This document shows positions 25,720 through 35,969 of a DNA stretch of 61,258 bases, in pieces (the stretch's first letter is position 1; every line of letters starts with the position of its first letter). The notes beneath the pieces are model-generated. The model was not told where the DNA came from and did not search any database. It saw nothing but the letters and a program-made list of their open reading frames with translations. The position numbers and the translations under genes were made by a program. The stretch is from Ornithinibacillus californiensis (GTDB taxonomy: Bacteria; Bacillota; Bacilli; Bacillales; Amphibacillaceae), in contig NZ_LDUE01000008.1 in assembly GCF_001038485.1 (NCBI RefSeq), positions 1-61,258 of the forward strand, written 5' to 3'.

Positions 25720-27216
25720 ATGCATGCAAATATGGACTGGTTACAGAGTAGAGTCAATATATCTCCAGACAGAATTGCTGTAGTTGATGCTGCGACGGAT
25801 GATTCTTGGACTTATAATGAACTTCATGAACGAGCGAATAAAATTGCCAATTTTTTCTTAACGAACGGTGTTAAATCGGGTGATCGGGTTGCTATTTTAG
25901 CACCGAATCATATTGGATATTTAGATTTCTTTTTTGCCTGTATGCGAATTGGTGCGATATTTATCCCATTAAACTGGCGATTAGGGAAAGATGAGTTAAC
26001 CTATGTGTTACAAGATTCCAAGCCCAAAATAGTAGGTGTAGCACCACTGTTCAGGGATAAAGTTGAAGATATGGATGTAGATACTGAAATAATCGATATT
26101 GCGGGTAATCATTACTGTGACTCTTTACCTTATGAACGACATAGCTTTGATAGCCATGTTAAGGAAGAAGCCCCACTAGCAATGATTTATACTGGTGGAA
26201 CGACTGGCCGTCCAAAGGGAGTCGTATTATCTCATCGGTCTATTTTGTGGAATGCATTAAATACGATTGTTAGCTGGGATCTAGGTGCAGATGATGTTAC
26301 GTTAATTAGTACACCAATGTTCCATACAGGCGGGTTAAACGTATACACGTTACCACTTTTGCTTGCAGGCGGAAAGGTCGTTCTATCGCCAGAATTCAAG
26401 CCAGAGAAGGCAGTCGAAAATTTACTGAAGTACCAATGTACGGTCGTACTCTTTGTTCCGACAATGTACCATATGATTATTCAAACGAAGGAATTCCAAG
26501 AAGCAAGCTTCCCCCATATGAAAGTCTTTGTCTCTGGAGGAGCACCATGTCCACATAAGATTTATGATGCTTTTCGGGAGAAGGGCATAGCGTTCAAAGA
26601 AGGATATGGACTGACAGAAGCAGGTCCGAATAATTTTTACATTGATCCTAGTGATACTGAACGCAAAATTGGCTCAGTAGGAAAGCCAATGATGTTTAAT
26701 GATATAAAGATTGTAAAGGATGACGGATCACTTGCTGAAGTAAATGAAGTAGGGGAACTAGTTCTTAAAGGTTATCATTCCTTTGAATATTATTGGAATA
26801 AACCAGATGAAACGAATCAAGTTATTAAAGACGGATGGATACATACAGGTGATTTAGTCAAACAAGATGAAGATGGGTATGTTTATATTGTTGGACGGAA
26901 AAAGGATATGATTATTACTGGTGGTGAAAATGTTTATCCACTTGAGATTGAACATTGGCTGGAAGCGCATGACTCAGTTGATGAAGCGGCTGTAGTTGGT
27001 TTACCGGATAAGAAGTGGGGGGAGATCGTCACTGGATTTGTCTCATTGAAGGACGAAGTGACGGTTGATGAGTTAAAAGAATACTGTCATCAACGACTAA
27101 CACGTTATAAAGTGCCTAAGAACTTCTTCTTTTTAGAAGAATTACCGAAGACCCATGTGGGGAAAATTAATAAGGCTTTACTGAAGGAACAATATGCAAA
27201 TGCTGGAACGCTTTAA
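25720..27216 (+). CDS. Acyl-CoA synthetase (AMP-forming), copy 2
   Basis: 498-residue ANL-superfamily ligase, a distant paralogue of the 11964 gene product. The P-loop is IYTGGTTGRPKGVVLSH and the adenylate motif EGYGLTEAGPNNF. HTGDLVKQDEDGY and GRKKDMIITGGENVYPLEIEHW follow, and the catalytic Lys is in KTHVGKINKALL. The substrate is unknown; the pocket lining differs visibly from copy 1 (GYGLTEAGP versus GMGMTETSP), so the two may act on different acids. ATG 25720 has GGAGGG about 7 nt upstream. It stands alone between terminators and closes the acyl-CoA island. Confidence 0.9.
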   Translation: MHANMDWLQSRVNISPDRIAVVDAATDDSWTYNELHERANKIANFFLTNGVKSGDRVAILAPNHIGYLDFFFACMRIGAIFIPLNWRLGKDELTYVLQDSKPKIVGVAPLFRDKVEDMDVDTEIIDIAGNHYCDSLPYERHSFDSHVKEEAPLAMIYTGGTTGRPKGVVLSHRSILWNALNTIVSWDLGADDVTLISTPMFHTGGLNVYTLPLLLAGGKVVLSPEFKPEKAVENLLKYQCTVVLFVPTMYHMIIQTKEFQEASFPHMKVFVSGGAPCPHKIYDAFREKGIAFKEGYGLTEAGPNNFYIDPSDTERKIGSVGKPMMFNDIKIVKDDGSLAEVNEVGELVLKGYHSFEYYWNKPDETNQVIKDGWIHTGDLVKQDEDGYVYIVGRKKDMIITGGENVYPLEIEHWLEAHDSVDEAAVVGLPDKKWGEIVTGFVSLKDEVTVDELKEYCHQRLTRYKVPKNFFFLEELPKTHVGKINKALLKEQYANAGTL

Positions 27217-27226
27217 ATCCTATAAA

Positions 27227-27262
27227 AACTCACGCAGTGGATTAGTACTGGTGAGTTCTTTG
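27227..27262 (+). terminator. Stem-loop after acyl-CoA synthetase 2
   Basis: AACTCAC pairs with GTGAGTT over an 18-nt loop and is followed by CTTTG. Weak as a terminator on its own; a stronger one lies 40 nt further. Confidence 0.5.
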
Positions 27263-27300
27263 TAGATAGGAAATTATAAAAACTTTCCGCCGACATAAGA

Positions 27301-27345
27301 AAACTAACACATTCGCTAAAGGACGAGCGAATGTGTTAGTTTTTC
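27301..27345 (+). terminator. Strong terminator
   Basis: AAAACTAACACATTCGCT pairs fully with AGCGAATGTGTTAGTTTT around an 8-nt loop, followed by more T. Probably the main end of the synthetase transcript. Confidence 0.85.
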
Positions 27346-27451
27346 TAATGCATTTTTCTTATTAGATTCCCCTGAATAAATACATATGCCCATTCCAAAA
27401 TAGAAAACTTGAATAGGATATATAAACTACTTTTCTAAGGGGTGACATAGT

Positions 27452-27538
27452 ATGAGCAACTATTATAACGATAGCTTTGTGTTAATTGTAGTGTTATTTA
27501 TCCTTCTAATTATTGTTGGTGCATCTTTTTATTGTTAA
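27452..27538 (+). CDS. YjcZ-family micro-protein (28 aa)
   Basis: A 28-residue protein, MSNYYNDSFVLIVVLFILL followed by IIVGASFYC. It matches the YjcZ/YhfH-like sporulation micro-proteins: a short polar N-terminus, then one hydrophobic helix with the typical FVLIVVLFILLIIVG pattern ending GASFYC. AAGGGGTGA lies 6 nt before the ATG. It is probably membrane-associated and made during sporulation, by family analogy. It is flanked by terminators, so it is its own unit. It supports a spore-forming host. Confidence 0.85.
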   Translation: MSNYYNDSFVLIVVLFILLIIVGASFYC

Positions 27539-27582
27539 TTAAAACCTCCTTTTTATATGGCCGATAAGGCTTTATAAACCAT

Positions 27583-27641
27583 ATATCCCCCAGAGGTGTT
27601 AACCCGATTTTTACTCTAAAGGGCACAGTACTGGGGGATAT
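27583..27641. terminator. 11-bp perfect stem with 37-nt loop
   Basis: ATATCCCCCAG (27583-27593) and CTGGGGGATAT (27631-27641) are exact complements. It lies between the YjcZ gene and the convergent small heat-shock gene. There is a T-rich tail on the plus strand (TTTCTATCTT), so a bidirectional terminator is likely. Confidence 0.6.
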
Positions 27642-27656
27642 TTCTATCTTACGACT

Positions 27657-28091
27657 CTACTCATCTTTAAGGAGTTCAACTTGAACGCGGCTTTTTCGGC
27701 TAGATTCTGAAATAAGTCGGTGCAATTGAATATATAATAATCCATTATTATAGGTCGCCTTTATTCTATCTGACCGAACCGGAAAAGGGAGGGTAATCGA
27801 CCGTTCGAATACACCTTGTAAGATTTCTTCTTTTACGACCGTACCCCCACTATGTCCAATGTCAATAGTGCCTCGAAGCTCTAGAGTCGCATAGTCTACA
27901 TAAATATCTACTTTATCTAAATCCGATAATCCAGGTATGTTAGCAATACATAATATTTCATTGTCTGTTTGATAGATATTGATTTGGGGAATGGTTGGTT
28001 TAAGAATACCTTCAAATTGATCCCAAAATTGTTCGCCAAAAAAGTGATCCATATTCCGTTTCCAATCAGACATTTGTTGAAATGGATCCAT
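27657..28091 (-). CDS. Hsp20/alpha-crystallin small heat-shock protein
   Basis: 144-residue protein with an alpha-crystallin domain from about residue 40. Visible features are ILCIANIPGLSDLDKVDIYVDYATLELRG, then FERSITLPFPV and the near-terminal YNNGLLYIQL (the conserved G-x-L turn). It is an ATP-independent holdase preventing aggregation; in Bacillus some members (CotM, CotP types) are spore-coat proteins, and the YjcZ neighbour makes that possible here. ATG 28091 is chosen because GAGGTG precedes it by 9 nt. The in-frame GTG at 28103 is part of that site. Confidence 0.88.
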   Translation of the reverse strand: MDPFQQMSDWKRNMDHFFGEQFWDQFEGILKPTIPQINIYQTDNEILCIANIPGLSDLDKVDIYVDYATLELRGTIDIGHSGGTVVKEEILQGVFERSITLPFPVRSDRIKATYNNGLLYIQLHRLISESSRKSRVQVELLKDE

Positions 28092-28246
28092 GTTTGTTAA
28101 CACCTCATTTTTAACAGTATGATAGTTATACTATATGCAAATTCTAAAAATGGGTGTATGCCTAACTTTCAAGAAAAGGTATAATAGGGGAAATTCATCA
28201 TAGGCTTCAAAAAAGAGTATTCTAACGTATAGTAGGAGGTTATTTT

Positions 28247-28861
28247 TTGCTTGATAATGCACTAATAATGGTTGCTATCATCTTGTTGGTGAACGTTGTC
28301 TATGTATCGATGTTTACCATTCGTATGATTTTAACATTAAAAGGTCGTCGCTATGTAGCTGCTTTTGTAAGCATGTTTGAGATAGTTGTTTATATATTTG
28401 GTTTGGGGCTTGTATTAGATAACTTAAATGAAATTCAAAATGTCGTTGCCTATGCACTTGGTTATGGAATTGGGGTTGTTGTCGGCTCGATCATTGAGGA
28501 AAAACTAGCTCTTGGCTACATAACTGTTAATGTTGTTTCTGGTAATCCAGATTTTAACTTTACTCGAAGACTACGAGAAAAAGGATATGGGGTAACGAGT
28601 TGGTCTGCCTATGGAATGGATGGAGACCGATTATCGATGCAAATTCTGACTCCTAGAAAATACGAACTTCGATTGTATGAGGAAATTAAGGATATTGATC
28701 CGAAAGCATTCATCATTTCTTATGAGCCGAAGCAAATTCATGGGGGATTCTGGGTGAAACAAGTTAGAAAAGGTCGCTTACTTAACCCGAAGAAAAAGAT
28801 TACAGGAGAGACGGTAGCTGGGCAAGAGAAGAATAATGTGCCGGGTTCAAAACCAGAGTAA
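28247..28861 (+). CDS. yebE: UPF0316 membrane protein (DUF2179)
   Basis: 204 residues. The first 90 form about three membrane helices (starting [20 protein letters not shown]), and residues 110-180 form the soluble DUF2179 domain ([20 protein letters not shown] through [20 protein letters not shown]). In B. subtilis yebE occupies the same place just before the purine operon. The start is TTG 28247 with TAGGAGG 7 nt upstream; no ATG start with a site exists. DUF2179 domains occur in nucleotide-second-messenger-related membrane proteins, but the function here is not established. Confidence 0.9.
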   Translation: MLDNALIMVAIILLVNVVYVSMFTIRMILTLKGRRYVAAFVSMFEIVVYIFGLGLVLDNLNEIQNVVAYALGYGIGVVVGSIIEEKLALGYITVNVVSGNPDFNFTRRLREKGYGVTSWSAYGMDGDRLSMQILTPRKYELRLYEEIKDIDPKAFIISYEPKQIHGGFWVKQVRKGRLLNPKKKITGETVAGQEKNNVPGSKPE

Positions 28862-28911
28862 TTCATGTGATATAAGGCTTATACTGTCTGCTTTTACACA
28901 AAATGTTGCAT

Positions 28912-28955
28912 AAAACCGAACAATAAATATGGATTTAGGAAAATTGTTCGAATTT
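28912..28955 (+). promoter_or_regulatory. Inverted pair of PurR boxes upstream of the purine operon
   Basis: Upstream box 28912-28924 is AAAACCGAACAAT, a perfect fit to AWWWCCGAACWWT. Downstream box 28943-28955 on the minus strand is AAATTCGAACAAT, with one deviation. The gap is 18 nt, the same as in the pbuG pair, and the -35 begins 3 nt later. Confidence 0.9.
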
Positions 28956-28958
28956 TTA

Positions 28959-28987
28959 TTGACCATCAATAATATCTTTGTTATGCT
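28959..28987 (+). promoter_or_regulatory. Sigma-A promoter of the purine operon
   Basis: TTGACC (28959-28964), a 17-nt spacer and TATGCT (28982-28987). The aptamer begins about 22 nt downstream. Confidence 0.85.
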
Positions 28988-29009
28988 AAAACCAACAAAT
29001 GAATACGGA

Positions 29010-29078
29010 CCCTCATATATTTCTTGGAATATGGCCGAGAAGTCTCTACCTGGCACCTCAAATGCCGGACTATGAGGG
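29010..29078 (+). ncRNA. Purine riboswitch aptamer (guanine class), purE leader
   Basis: P1 is CCCTCATA (29010-29017) with TATGAGGG (29071-29078). The core has GAATATGG, then GTCTCTACC, a P3 stem GGCA/TGCC, and GACTATG with C at the specificity base, so guanine/hypoxanthine is the ligand. A terminator follows 49 nt later. It gives attenuation of the whole de novo pathway by guanine in addition to PurR control. Confidence 0.95.
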
Positions 29079-29126
29079 AAGATGAGTCGTTGGCGTAACA
29101 ATGATTAATTTGGTGACCGAAAAAAT

Positions 29127-29177
29127 AGGTCTATTCATCTTCTCTCTAGGCTAATGAGAGGGTGAATAGACCTTTTT
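29127..29177 (+). terminator. Intrinsic terminator of the purE riboswitch
   Basis: AGGTCTATTCA pairs with TGAATAGACCT, and inner CTCTC pairs with GAGAG, followed by a T-rich tail. It ends 39 nt before purE and is the probable expression platform of the aptamer. Confidence 0.9.
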
Positions 29178-29216
29178 CTTGTTTCATGGAAACTAGAAAA
29201 GGAAGGGGAAATGATA

Positions 29217-29708
29217 ATGGCTTTAGTTGGTGTCATCATGGGAAGTATCTCTGATTGGGATACGATGAAATATACATGTACTGTTTTAGATGATTTACAT
29301 ATTCGTTATGAGAAAGATGTTATTTCTGCACATCGAACGCCAGATGAGATGTTCACTTATGCGAAGTCGGCTAGAGAGCGTGGATTGAAAGTAATCATCA
29401 CAGGTGCAGGAGGAGCGGCGCATTTACCAGGAATGGTAGCTTCTCAAACAACACTACCGGTTATCGGTGTACCTGTTCAAAGTAAAGCACTAAACGGATT
29501 GGATTCCTTACTATCCATTGTACAGATGCCAGGGGGAGTACCGACAGCAACAGTTGCCATTGGTAAAGCGGGTGCTACAAATGCTGGGCTGCTGGCAGCA
29601 CAAATTCTAGGTGCTTTTGATAACGATGTTGCTGAAAGACTAGATAACTACCGTAGTGAAATGAGAGCAAAAGTGGATGAAATGAGGGAAGACCTTGGGA
29701 AAAAATAA
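29217..29708 (+). CDS. purE: 5-(carboxyamino)imidazole ribonucleotide mutase
   Basis: Moves the carboxyl group of N5-CAIR to give CAIR, the step after PurK. 163 residues, class I PurE. The active-site segments GSISDW near the N-terminus, SAHRTPD and [10 protein letters not shown] are present. ATG 29217 is preferred because GGAAGGGG lies 8 nt upstream; ATG 29211 is only 2 nt from it. First gene of the 12-gene operon. It overlaps purK by 14 nt. Confidence 0.95.
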   Translation: MALVGVIMGSISDWDTMKYTCTVLDDLHIRYEKDVISAHRTPDEMFTYAKSARERGLKVIITGAGGAAHLPGMVASQTTLPVIGVPVQSKALNGLDSLLSIVQMPGGVPTATVAIGKAGATNAGLLAAQILGAFDNDVAERLDNYRSEMRAKVDEMREDLGKK

Positions 29709-30816
29709 TGTCGTTCTACCACCACAAACGATTGGAATCATCGGGGGCGGTCAGCTTGGCCGTATGATGGCGATGGCGGCTAAATATATGGGGTATAACG
29801 TTATTGTGTTAGATCCAACACCGAATTGCCCAACTGCACAAGTCTCCGATGGTCAAATAGTTGCAGCCTATGATGATAGGAATGCAATTAAAGAATTAGC
29901 GGAAAAAAGTGATATTGTTACGTATGAGTTTGAAAATGTTGATGTAGAAGCGGCCACCTATATCGAGAATCAAGGAAAGTTACCACAGGGTTCCTACGCA
30001 CTAGAAATTACACAGAACCGTGAAAAAGAAAAAATGCTAATGAAAGAGTTACAATTACCGGTTCCTGAATTTTCTATTGTTCATAACGGGGAAGAATGCG
30101 AAGAAGCATTGCAAAATATATCTTTTCCTGTAGTTATCAAAACTTGCCGGGGTGGCTATGACGGAAAAGGACAATTAAAAATTGATTCGGAGGCTGATAT
30201 TCCAGAAGTCATTCGATTCGCTAATAAGAATAAGCATTGCATCATCGAATCGTGGGTTACTTTTGAGAAAGAAATCTCCGTTATTTTTACAAGGGAAACC
30301 ACTGGTCGGATAGAGTTTTTCCCGATTGCTGAAAATGTGCATAAGCATCATATTTTATTTCAAACTACAGTACCAGCTAGTGTATCAGATAGTGTTCAGC
30401 AAAAGGCAAAACACGCAGCAATCCTGTTGGCAGAGAAAATGAATATCATCGGGACGTTTGCAATTGAGATGTTTGTATCTGGCGACGAAGTTTTTATCAA
30501 CGAAATGGCACCACGTCCACATAATTCAGGGCATTATACGATTGAAGCTTGTAACATCTCACAGTTTGCCCAGCATATTCGAGCAATCTGTGGTTTACCA
30601 TTAGTTCCTGTGAAGCTCATGGAGCCAGCTACCATGATCAATATTCTAGGTGAAGATGTTGCGCCTACTTTAAAAGCAATGCCAATGGTAGACAATGGCT
30701 TCGTTCACTTGTATGGGAAGGCTGAAGTGAAAGATAAGCGAAAAATGGGTCATATTACATTTATTGGGGAAAATACCACAGAACAGGTTAATGAGTTTGA
30801 GGAGGCAAAACAATGA
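29695..30816 (+). CDS. purK: N5-carboxyaminoimidazole ribonucleotide synthase
   Basis: ATP-grasp enzyme carboxylating AIR with bicarbonate to N5-CAIR. 373 residues. N-terminal [14 protein letters not shown] and ATP-grasp segments [19 protein letters not shown] and [14 protein letters not shown] are visible. The start is TTG 29695, inside purE, with GAGGGA 5 nt upstream. The N-terminal extension before IGIIGGG has the normal length for Bacillus PurK. It ends overlapping purB as ATGA. Confidence 0.93.
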   Translation: MGKNNVVLPPQTIGIIGGGQLGRMMAMAAKYMGYNVIVLDPTPNCPTAQVSDGQIVAAYDDRNAIKELAEKSDIVTYEFENVDVEAATYIENQGKLPQGSYALEITQNREKEKMLMKELQLPVPEFSIVHNGEECEEALQNISFPVVIKTCRGGYDGKGQLKIDSEADIPEVIRFANKNKHCIIESWVTFEKEISVIFTRETTGRIEFFPIAENVHKHHILFQTTVPASVSDSVQQKAKHAAILLAEKMNIIGTFAIEMFVSGDEVFINEMAPRPHNSGHYTIEACNISQFAQHIRAICGLPLVPVKLMEPATMINILGEDVAPTLKAMPMVDNGFVHLYGKAEVKDKRKMGHITFIGENTTEQVNEFEEAKQ

Positions 30817-32108
30817 TTGGACGCTACACTCGTGAAGAAATGGGAAACATTTGGACAGAGGAAAATAAATTCAAAGCATGGCTAGAGGTTGAAATCTTAG
30901 CATGTGAAGCATGGAGCGAGCTTGGTATTATTCCAAAAGAAGATGTTAACAAGCTTCGTGATCATGCTTCTTTCGATATCAACCGTATCTACGAAATAGA
31001 ACAGGAAACAAGACATGATGTAGTTGCATTTACCCGCGCTGTATCGGAAACACTTGGCGAAGAACGAAAATGGGTTCATTACGGGTTAACGTCTACAGAT
31101 GTTGTTGACACGGCACTTTCCTATTTATTAAAACAAGCAAACGAAATCATTCGCAAAGATTTACATAACTTCGTAGAAATCTTGAAAAGTAAAGCAATGG
31201 AACATAAGCATACCGTGATGATGGGGAGAACCCATGGCGTACATGCAGAGCCAACTACGTTCGGTTTAAAGCTTGCACTTTGGTATGAGGAAATGAAGCG
31301 CAATGTAGAGCGCTTTGAATTAGCGGCAAAGGATATCGAATTTGGAAAACTATCCGGTGCCGTTGGAACATATGCCAATATTGATCCATTTGTTGAACAG
31401 TATGTATGTGAAAAGCTAGGGCTAACTCCAGCACCAGTTTCTACCCAAACATTACAACGTGACCGCCATGCGGCATATGTATCAACACTTGCACTTATTG
31501 CAACTTCGATTGAAAAGTTTGCAACGGAAATACGCGGATTGCAAAAAACAGAAACTCGTGAAGTAGAAGAGTTTTTCGCAAAAGGTCAAAAAGGATCTTC
31601 TGCTATGCCGCATAAACGTAACCCAATCGGTTCAGAAAATATGACTGGAATGGCTAGGGTTATTCGTGGTTATATGCTGACTGCTTATGAGAATGTGTCC
31701 CTTTGGCATGAACGAGATATTTCCCATTCTTCGGCGGAACGCGTTATTTTACCAGATGCGACGATCGCGCTGAATTATATGCTTAACCGTTTTGGTAATA
31801 TCGTGAAAAACTTAACGGTATTCCCTGAAAACATGAAGCGAAACATCGATAGAACACATGGCGTTATCTTCTCGCAACGTGTACTACTTGCACTTATTGA
31901 TAAAGGGATGAGCCGTGAAGAAGCGTATGATATTGTACAACCGAAAGCCATGGAAGCATGGGAAACAGAAGTGCATTTTAGAGAGCTTGTGAAAAAAGAA
32001 GATCGCATTACAGCTCTATTAAGTGAATCGGAAATTGAGAATTGCTTTGATTATACGTACCATTTAAAAAATGTGGATGTGATCTTTGAACGCATCGGCT
32101 TAATCTAA
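30813..32108 (+). CDS. purB: Adenylosuccinate lyase
   Basis: Cleaves SAICAR to AICAR and adenylosuccinate to AMP, releasing fumarate each time, so it serves both the pathway and the AMP branch. 431 residues. The fumarase/aspartase signature [11 protein letters not shown] is intact, with [14 protein letters not shown] and STDVVDTA upstream. ATG overlaps the purK stop. The GAGGAGG inside the purK end serves as its ribosome binding site. Confidence 0.96.
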   Translation: MIGRYTREEMGNIWTEENKFKAWLEVEILACEAWSELGIIPKEDVNKLRDHASFDINRIYEIEQETRHDVVAFTRAVSETLGEERKWVHYGLTSTDVVDTALSYLLKQANEIIRKDLHNFVEILKSKAMEHKHTVMMGRTHGVHAEPTTFGLKLALWYEEMKRNVERFELAAKDIEFGKLSGAVGTYANIDPFVEQYVCEKLGLTPAPVSTQTLQRDRHAAYVSTLALIATSIEKFATEIRGLQKTETREVEEFFAKGQKGSSAMPHKRNPIGSENMTGMARVIRGYMLTAYENVSLWHERDISHSSAERVILPDATIALNYMLNRFGNIVKNLTVFPENMKRNIDRTHGVIFSQRVLLALIDKGMSREEAYDIVQPKAMEAWETEVHFRELVKKEDRITALLSESEIENCFDYTYHLKNVDVIFERIGLI

Positions 32109-32121
32109 GGGGGGAAGTGTC

Positions 32122-32835
32122 GTGAAGGCAGAGCTATTGTATGAGGGAAAGGCGAAGCAAGTGTATCGTTCTTCTACGGATTCTGAAAAGCTTGTATTAG
32201 CTTATAAAAATGATGCAACAGCTTTTAACGGAAAGAAGAAAGAAAGCTTTCCGGGAAAAGGGAGATTAAACAACGAAATATCTTCTTTCATTTTTCCTTA
32301 TTTACATGAACGAGGCATCAAAAGCCATTTCGTCAAACGGCTGAATGAAACAGAACAACTAGTCATGGAAACAGAGATTATTCCTTTAGAGATAGTTGTG
32401 CGAAATTTGGCAACAGGAAGTATTACGAAGCGTTTAGGTTTTGAGGAGGGTTCTCTATTTGAATCACCACTAATAGAACTTTTTTATAAAAATGACGAAT
32501 TAGATGATCCTTTAATAAATGATGATCATGCTCTGCTATTAACCGATGTAACCCATAAGGATTTGCGTGAAATAAAAGTGAAAGCACTAGAAATAAATAC
32601 TGTTTTAAAGGAATTCTTCCAATCTATTAACCTACAACTAGTAGATTTTAAACTTGAATTTGGCCGTCTTCAAAATGGCAGCATTGTCCTAGCAGACGAG
32701 ATTTCCCCAGATACTTGTAGGTTATGGGATATGGAAACAGGTGCAAAGATGGATAAGGATGTATTTCGTCAAGGTACGGGTGATTTGATTTCTGTTTATG
32801 AACAAATTTTACAGCGACTGGAGCGATGGGTATGA
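32122..32835 (+). CDS. purC: SAICAR synthase
   Basis: Joins CAIR and aspartate with ATP. 237 residues, the usual length. Signatures are the N-terminal LYEGKAKQVY, KGRLNNEISS, IPLEIVVRNLATGS and LADEISPDTCRLWD. GTG start at 32122 after AAGGGGGG. The stop overlaps the purS start as ATGA. Confidence 0.96.
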   Translation: MKAELLYEGKAKQVYRSSTDSEKLVLAYKNDATAFNGKKKESFPGKGRLNNEISSFIFPYLHERGIKSHFVKRLNETEQLVMETEIIPLEIVVRNLATGSITKRLGFEEGSLFESPLIELFYKNDELDDPLINDDHALLLTDVTHKDLREIKVKALEINTVLKEFFQSINLQLVDFKLEFGRLQNGSIVLADEISPDTCRLWDMETGAKMDKDVFRQGTGDLISVYEQILQRLERWV

Positions 32836-33083
32836 GAAAGGTTACGGTTTATATTACATTGAAGCAAGGTGTTCTTGATCCTCAAGGGAAAGCGATTCAG
32901 ACGTCTTTGAATTCACTTGGATATAAAGAGGTCGAAGAGGCACGCGTTGGAAAATACATTGAAATGCAAATAGAAGATGGACCGAATCTTGAATCGCGAG
33001 TGAAAGAAATGTGCGATAAGCTGCTTGCTAACCCTGTCATCGAGGATTATCAGTTTGAAGTGGGGGAGGCTGTTCACGCGTGA
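32832..33083 (+). CDS. purS: FGAM synthase subunit PurS
   Basis: 83-residue small subunit that bridges PurQ and PurL in the three-part formylglycinamidine synthase of Gram-positive bacteria. The pattern [17 protein letters not shown] then [10 protein letters not shown] and [11 protein letters not shown] is typical. ATG 32832 is preferred over 32826 because GGAG lies 8 nt before it and the ATGA overlap with purC is standard. Confidence 0.95.
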   Translation: MRKVTVYITLKQGVLDPQGKAIQTSLNSLGYKEVEEARVGKYIEMQIEDGPNLESRVKEMCDKLLANPVIEDYQFEVGEAVHA

Positions 33084-33766
33084 AATTTGCAGTGATTGTT
33101 TTCCCAGGCTCCAACTGTGACCGAGATATGTACCATGCCGTGAAGGGGGTTCTAGGTGAGGAAGCGGATTTAGTTTGGTATCAAAATAGTAATCTGGAAA
33201 ACTATGATGGAATCTTACTTCCGGGTGGTTTTTCGTATGGTGACTACCTTCGTTCAGGTGCTGTTGCTGCAACTTCAGATGTAATGAATCAAGTGAGGGA
33301 GCAAGCAGCTAAAGGTAAGCCAGTGCTTGGTGTTTGTAATGGATTTCAAATTCTAACAGAATCTGGCTTGCTGCCAGGAGCTTTAATGCGAAACCGTAAG
33401 TTATCATTTATGTGTCATCAAGAAGAGCTAGTCGTTGAAAACAACCAAACAATATTTACATCAGGCTATGCAAAAGGAGAGGTAGTACGTTACCCGATTG
33501 CACATGGAGAAGGCAACTACTTTTGTGATGCAGAAACATTGGCAGATTTAAAGAAAAATAATCAAATCGTATTTACGTATAAAAATAATCCCAATGGTTC
33601 TACTTACGATATTGCTGGAATTACGAACAAAGAAGGAAATGTATTAGGAATGATGCCACATCCAGAGCGTGCAGTAGAAGCACTTCTAGGTAGTTATGAT
33701 GGGTTAAAGCTTTTCCAATCCATCGTGAAAAATTGGAGGGAGTCCTATTATGTTGCAAACGCATGA
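33080..33766 (+). CDS. purQ: FGAM synthase glutaminase subunit PurQ
   Basis: 228-residue class I glutamine amidotransferase giving ammonia to PurL. The nucleophile Cys is in VLGVCNGFQ, and the catalytic His/Glu pair is near the C-terminus in [20 protein letters not shown] at the N-terminus is typical. GTG start overlaps the purS stop. It overlaps purL by 17 nt. Confidence 0.96.
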   Translation: MKFAVIVFPGSNCDRDMYHAVKGVLGEEADLVWYQNSNLENYDGILLPGGFSYGDYLRSGAVAATSDVMNQVREQAAKGKPVLGVCNGFQILTESGLLPGALMRNRKLSFMCHQEELVVENNQTIFTSGYAKGEVVRYPIAHGEGNYFCDAETLADLKKNNQIVFTYKNNPNGSTYDIAGITNKEGNVLGMMPHPERAVEALLGSYDGLKLFQSIVKNWRESYYVANA

Positions 33767-35969
33767 GATTAGTCCAGAACAAATTGAACGTGAAAAGCTT
33801 TACCAAGGCATGGGGCTAACCGATTCAGAATTTGAAATGGTAAAGAGAATTCTAGGTCGTCTTCCTAATTTTACAGAAACAGGCATCTTCTCAGTCATGT
33901 GGTCAGAACACTGTAGCTATAAGACATCTAAGCCACTCCTTAAAAAGTTTCCAACAAAAGCACCACACGTATTGCAAGGCCCCGGTGAAGGTGCTGGGAT
34001 TATAGATATTGGTGATAACCAAGCAGTAGTATTCAAAATCGAAAGTCATAATCACCCATCAGCTGTTGAGCCGTATCAAGGAGCAGCAACTGGCGTAGGT
34101 GGGATTATTCGTGATGTGTTTTCGATGGGAGCTCGTCCAATCGCATTAATGAACTCGCTTCGATTTGGGAACTTAACTACAGACCGTGTGAAATACCTCT
34201 TTTCAGAAGTCGTAAATGGTATTGCAGGTTACGGGAACTGTGTAGGTATCCCTACGGTTGGCGGAGAAGTACAGTTTGATGATTCGTATGAGGATAACCC
34301 GTTGGTCAATGCAATGTGTATTGGACTAATTAACCATGATGATATTCAAAAAGGAATTGCTGCTGGAATAGGGAATACGGTTATATATGCTGGTGCACCA
34401 ACTGGACGTGATGGTATTCATGGAGCAACTTTTGCATCCGATGATTTAGCCGAAGACGCAGCAAAAGACCGCCCGGCTGTTCAAGTTGGCGATCCATTTA
34501 TGGAGAAGCTATTAATTGAAGCTTGTTTAGAAGTTATTCACTCGGATGCACTTGTTGGGATGCAAGACATGGGTGCTGCAGGTCTTACCTCTTCCGCTAG
34601 TGAAATGGCTAGTAAAGCGGGAACAGGTTTGGAAATGAATTTAGATTTAGTTCCACAACGTGAGCAAAATATGACGGCTTATGAGTTAATGCTTTCAGAA
34701 TCCCAGGAGCGTATGCTTCTAGTAGTGAAAAAAGGTAGAGAGCAAGAAATTATAGACGTGTTTGAGCGGTACGGCCTACAGGCAGTTGCGGTTGGTCAGG
34801 TGATTGAAGAAAAAGTGTTCCGAATTAAACAGCATGGTGACGTACAAGCGGAGATTCCAGTGGATGCATTAGCAGAGGAAGCTCCTGTATATTATTTACC
34901 ATCGCAAGAGGCAACGTATTTCCAAGAGTTTCAGAAGATTGGGAATAAGGCTCTAAATGTCGATAATCATAGTGAAGTATTAAAGAGATTATTACAGCAA
35001 CCTACTATAGCAAGTAAAGAATGGGTTTATGATCAATATGATTCCATGGTACAAACGAACACGGTTATGGGCCCTGGATCGGATGCAGCGGTTGTTCGGA
35101 TTAAAGGAACAAATAAAGCATTAGCAATAACGACGGACTGTAATTCACGCTATATTTATTTGGATCCAGAAACAGGCGGGAAGATTGCTGTTGCAGAAGC
35201 GGCGCGTAACATTGTTTGCTCAGGTGCTAGACCACTTGGTTTAACAGATGGACTTAACTTTGGAAACCCAACGAATCCAGAAGTTTTTTGGCAAATGGAG
35301 AAAAGTGTAGAGGGTATGAGTCAGGCATGTGAGGCACTAGCAACGCCAGTTATAAGCGGTAATGTGTCGCTATATAACCAATCAAAAGGGAAAGCGATTT
35401 TCCCGACGCCGATTGTTGGGATGGTTGGTTTGCATGAGTCACTGGAACATATTACACCAAGCTTTTTCCAGCATATAGGTGATGTTATTTATGTGATTGG
35501 GGAAACGAAGCCTGAATTCGGTGGTAGTGAATTGCAAAACCTTTTAGAAGGAACGTACCAAGGAAAAGCTCCAGAAATCAATCTGGAAGTTGAGGCTAAG
35601 CGTCAAGCTCAACTCTTAGAGGCGATTCAACAGGGATTAGTTGCTTCCGCCCATGATTTAGCAGAAGGTGGCTTAGGAGTGGCACTTGCCGAATGCCTAT
35701 TCTTCGATACGACACTAGGTGCAGATATTCAAGTGGAAGGCGATGCGACCGTAGCCTTATTTAGTGAAACGCAATCTCGCTTTCTAGTAAGCGTGAAGCG
35801 TGAGCATCAAGAAGCGTTTGAACACCTAGTAGAAGATGCAAGAGAAGTTGGTCTTGTAACCGGAGATAGTCAATTAACGATTCGCGGTAATCAAGGGGAT
35901 ATTCTAACAGAGAAGGTAGAGGAGTTGCACAACCTTTGGAAAGGGGCAATCCCATGCTTGCTGAAATAA
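33750..35969 (+). CDS. purL: FGAM synthase large subunit PurL
   Basis: 739 residues, the small-type PurL that needs PurS and PurQ, both encoded just upstream. It converts FGAR to FGAM with ATP and ammonia. Visible motifs are [13 protein letters not shown] near the N-terminus, [34 protein letters not shown] and [20 protein letters not shown] 33750 follows TGGAGGG. Confidence 0.96.
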   Translation: MLQTHEISPEQIEREKLYQGMGLTDSEFEMVKRILGRLPNFTETGIFSVMWSEHCSYKTSKPLLKKFPTKAPHVLQGPGEGAGIIDIGDNQAVVFKIESHNHPSAVEPYQGAATGVGGIIRDVFSMGARPIALMNSLRFGNLTTDRVKYLFSEVVNGIAGYGNCVGIPTVGGEVQFDDSYEDNPLVNAMCIGLINHDDIQKGIAAGIGNTVIYAGAPTGRDGIHGATFASDDLAEDAAKDRPAVQVGDPFMEKLLIEACLEVIHSDALVGMQDMGAAGLTSSASEMASKAGTGLEMNLDLVPQREQNMTAYELMLSESQERMLLVVKKGREQEIIDVFERYGLQAVAVGQVIEEKVFRIKQHGDVQAEIPVDALAEEAPVYYLPSQEATYFQEFQKIGNKALNVDNHSEVLKRLLQQPTIASKEWVYDQYDSMVQTNTVMGPGSDAAVVRIKGTNKALAITTDCNSRYIYLDPETGGKIAVAEAARNIVCSGARPLGLTDGLNFGNPTNPEVFWQMEKSVEGMSQACEALATPVISGNVSLYNQSKGKAIFPTPIVGMVGLHESLEHITPSFFQHIGDVIYVIGETKPEFGGSELQNLLEGTYQGKAPEINLEVEAKRQAQLLEAIQQGLVASAHDLAEGGLGVALAECLFFDTTLGADIQVEGDATVALFSETQSRFLVSVKREHQEAFEHLVEDAREVGLVTGDSQLTIRGNQGDILTEKVEELHNLWKGAIPCLLK

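Noticed and set aside
28847-29101. 84-residue minus-strand frame
   Set aside because: It lies over the PurBoxes, promoter and guanine aptamer, all of which are well supported.
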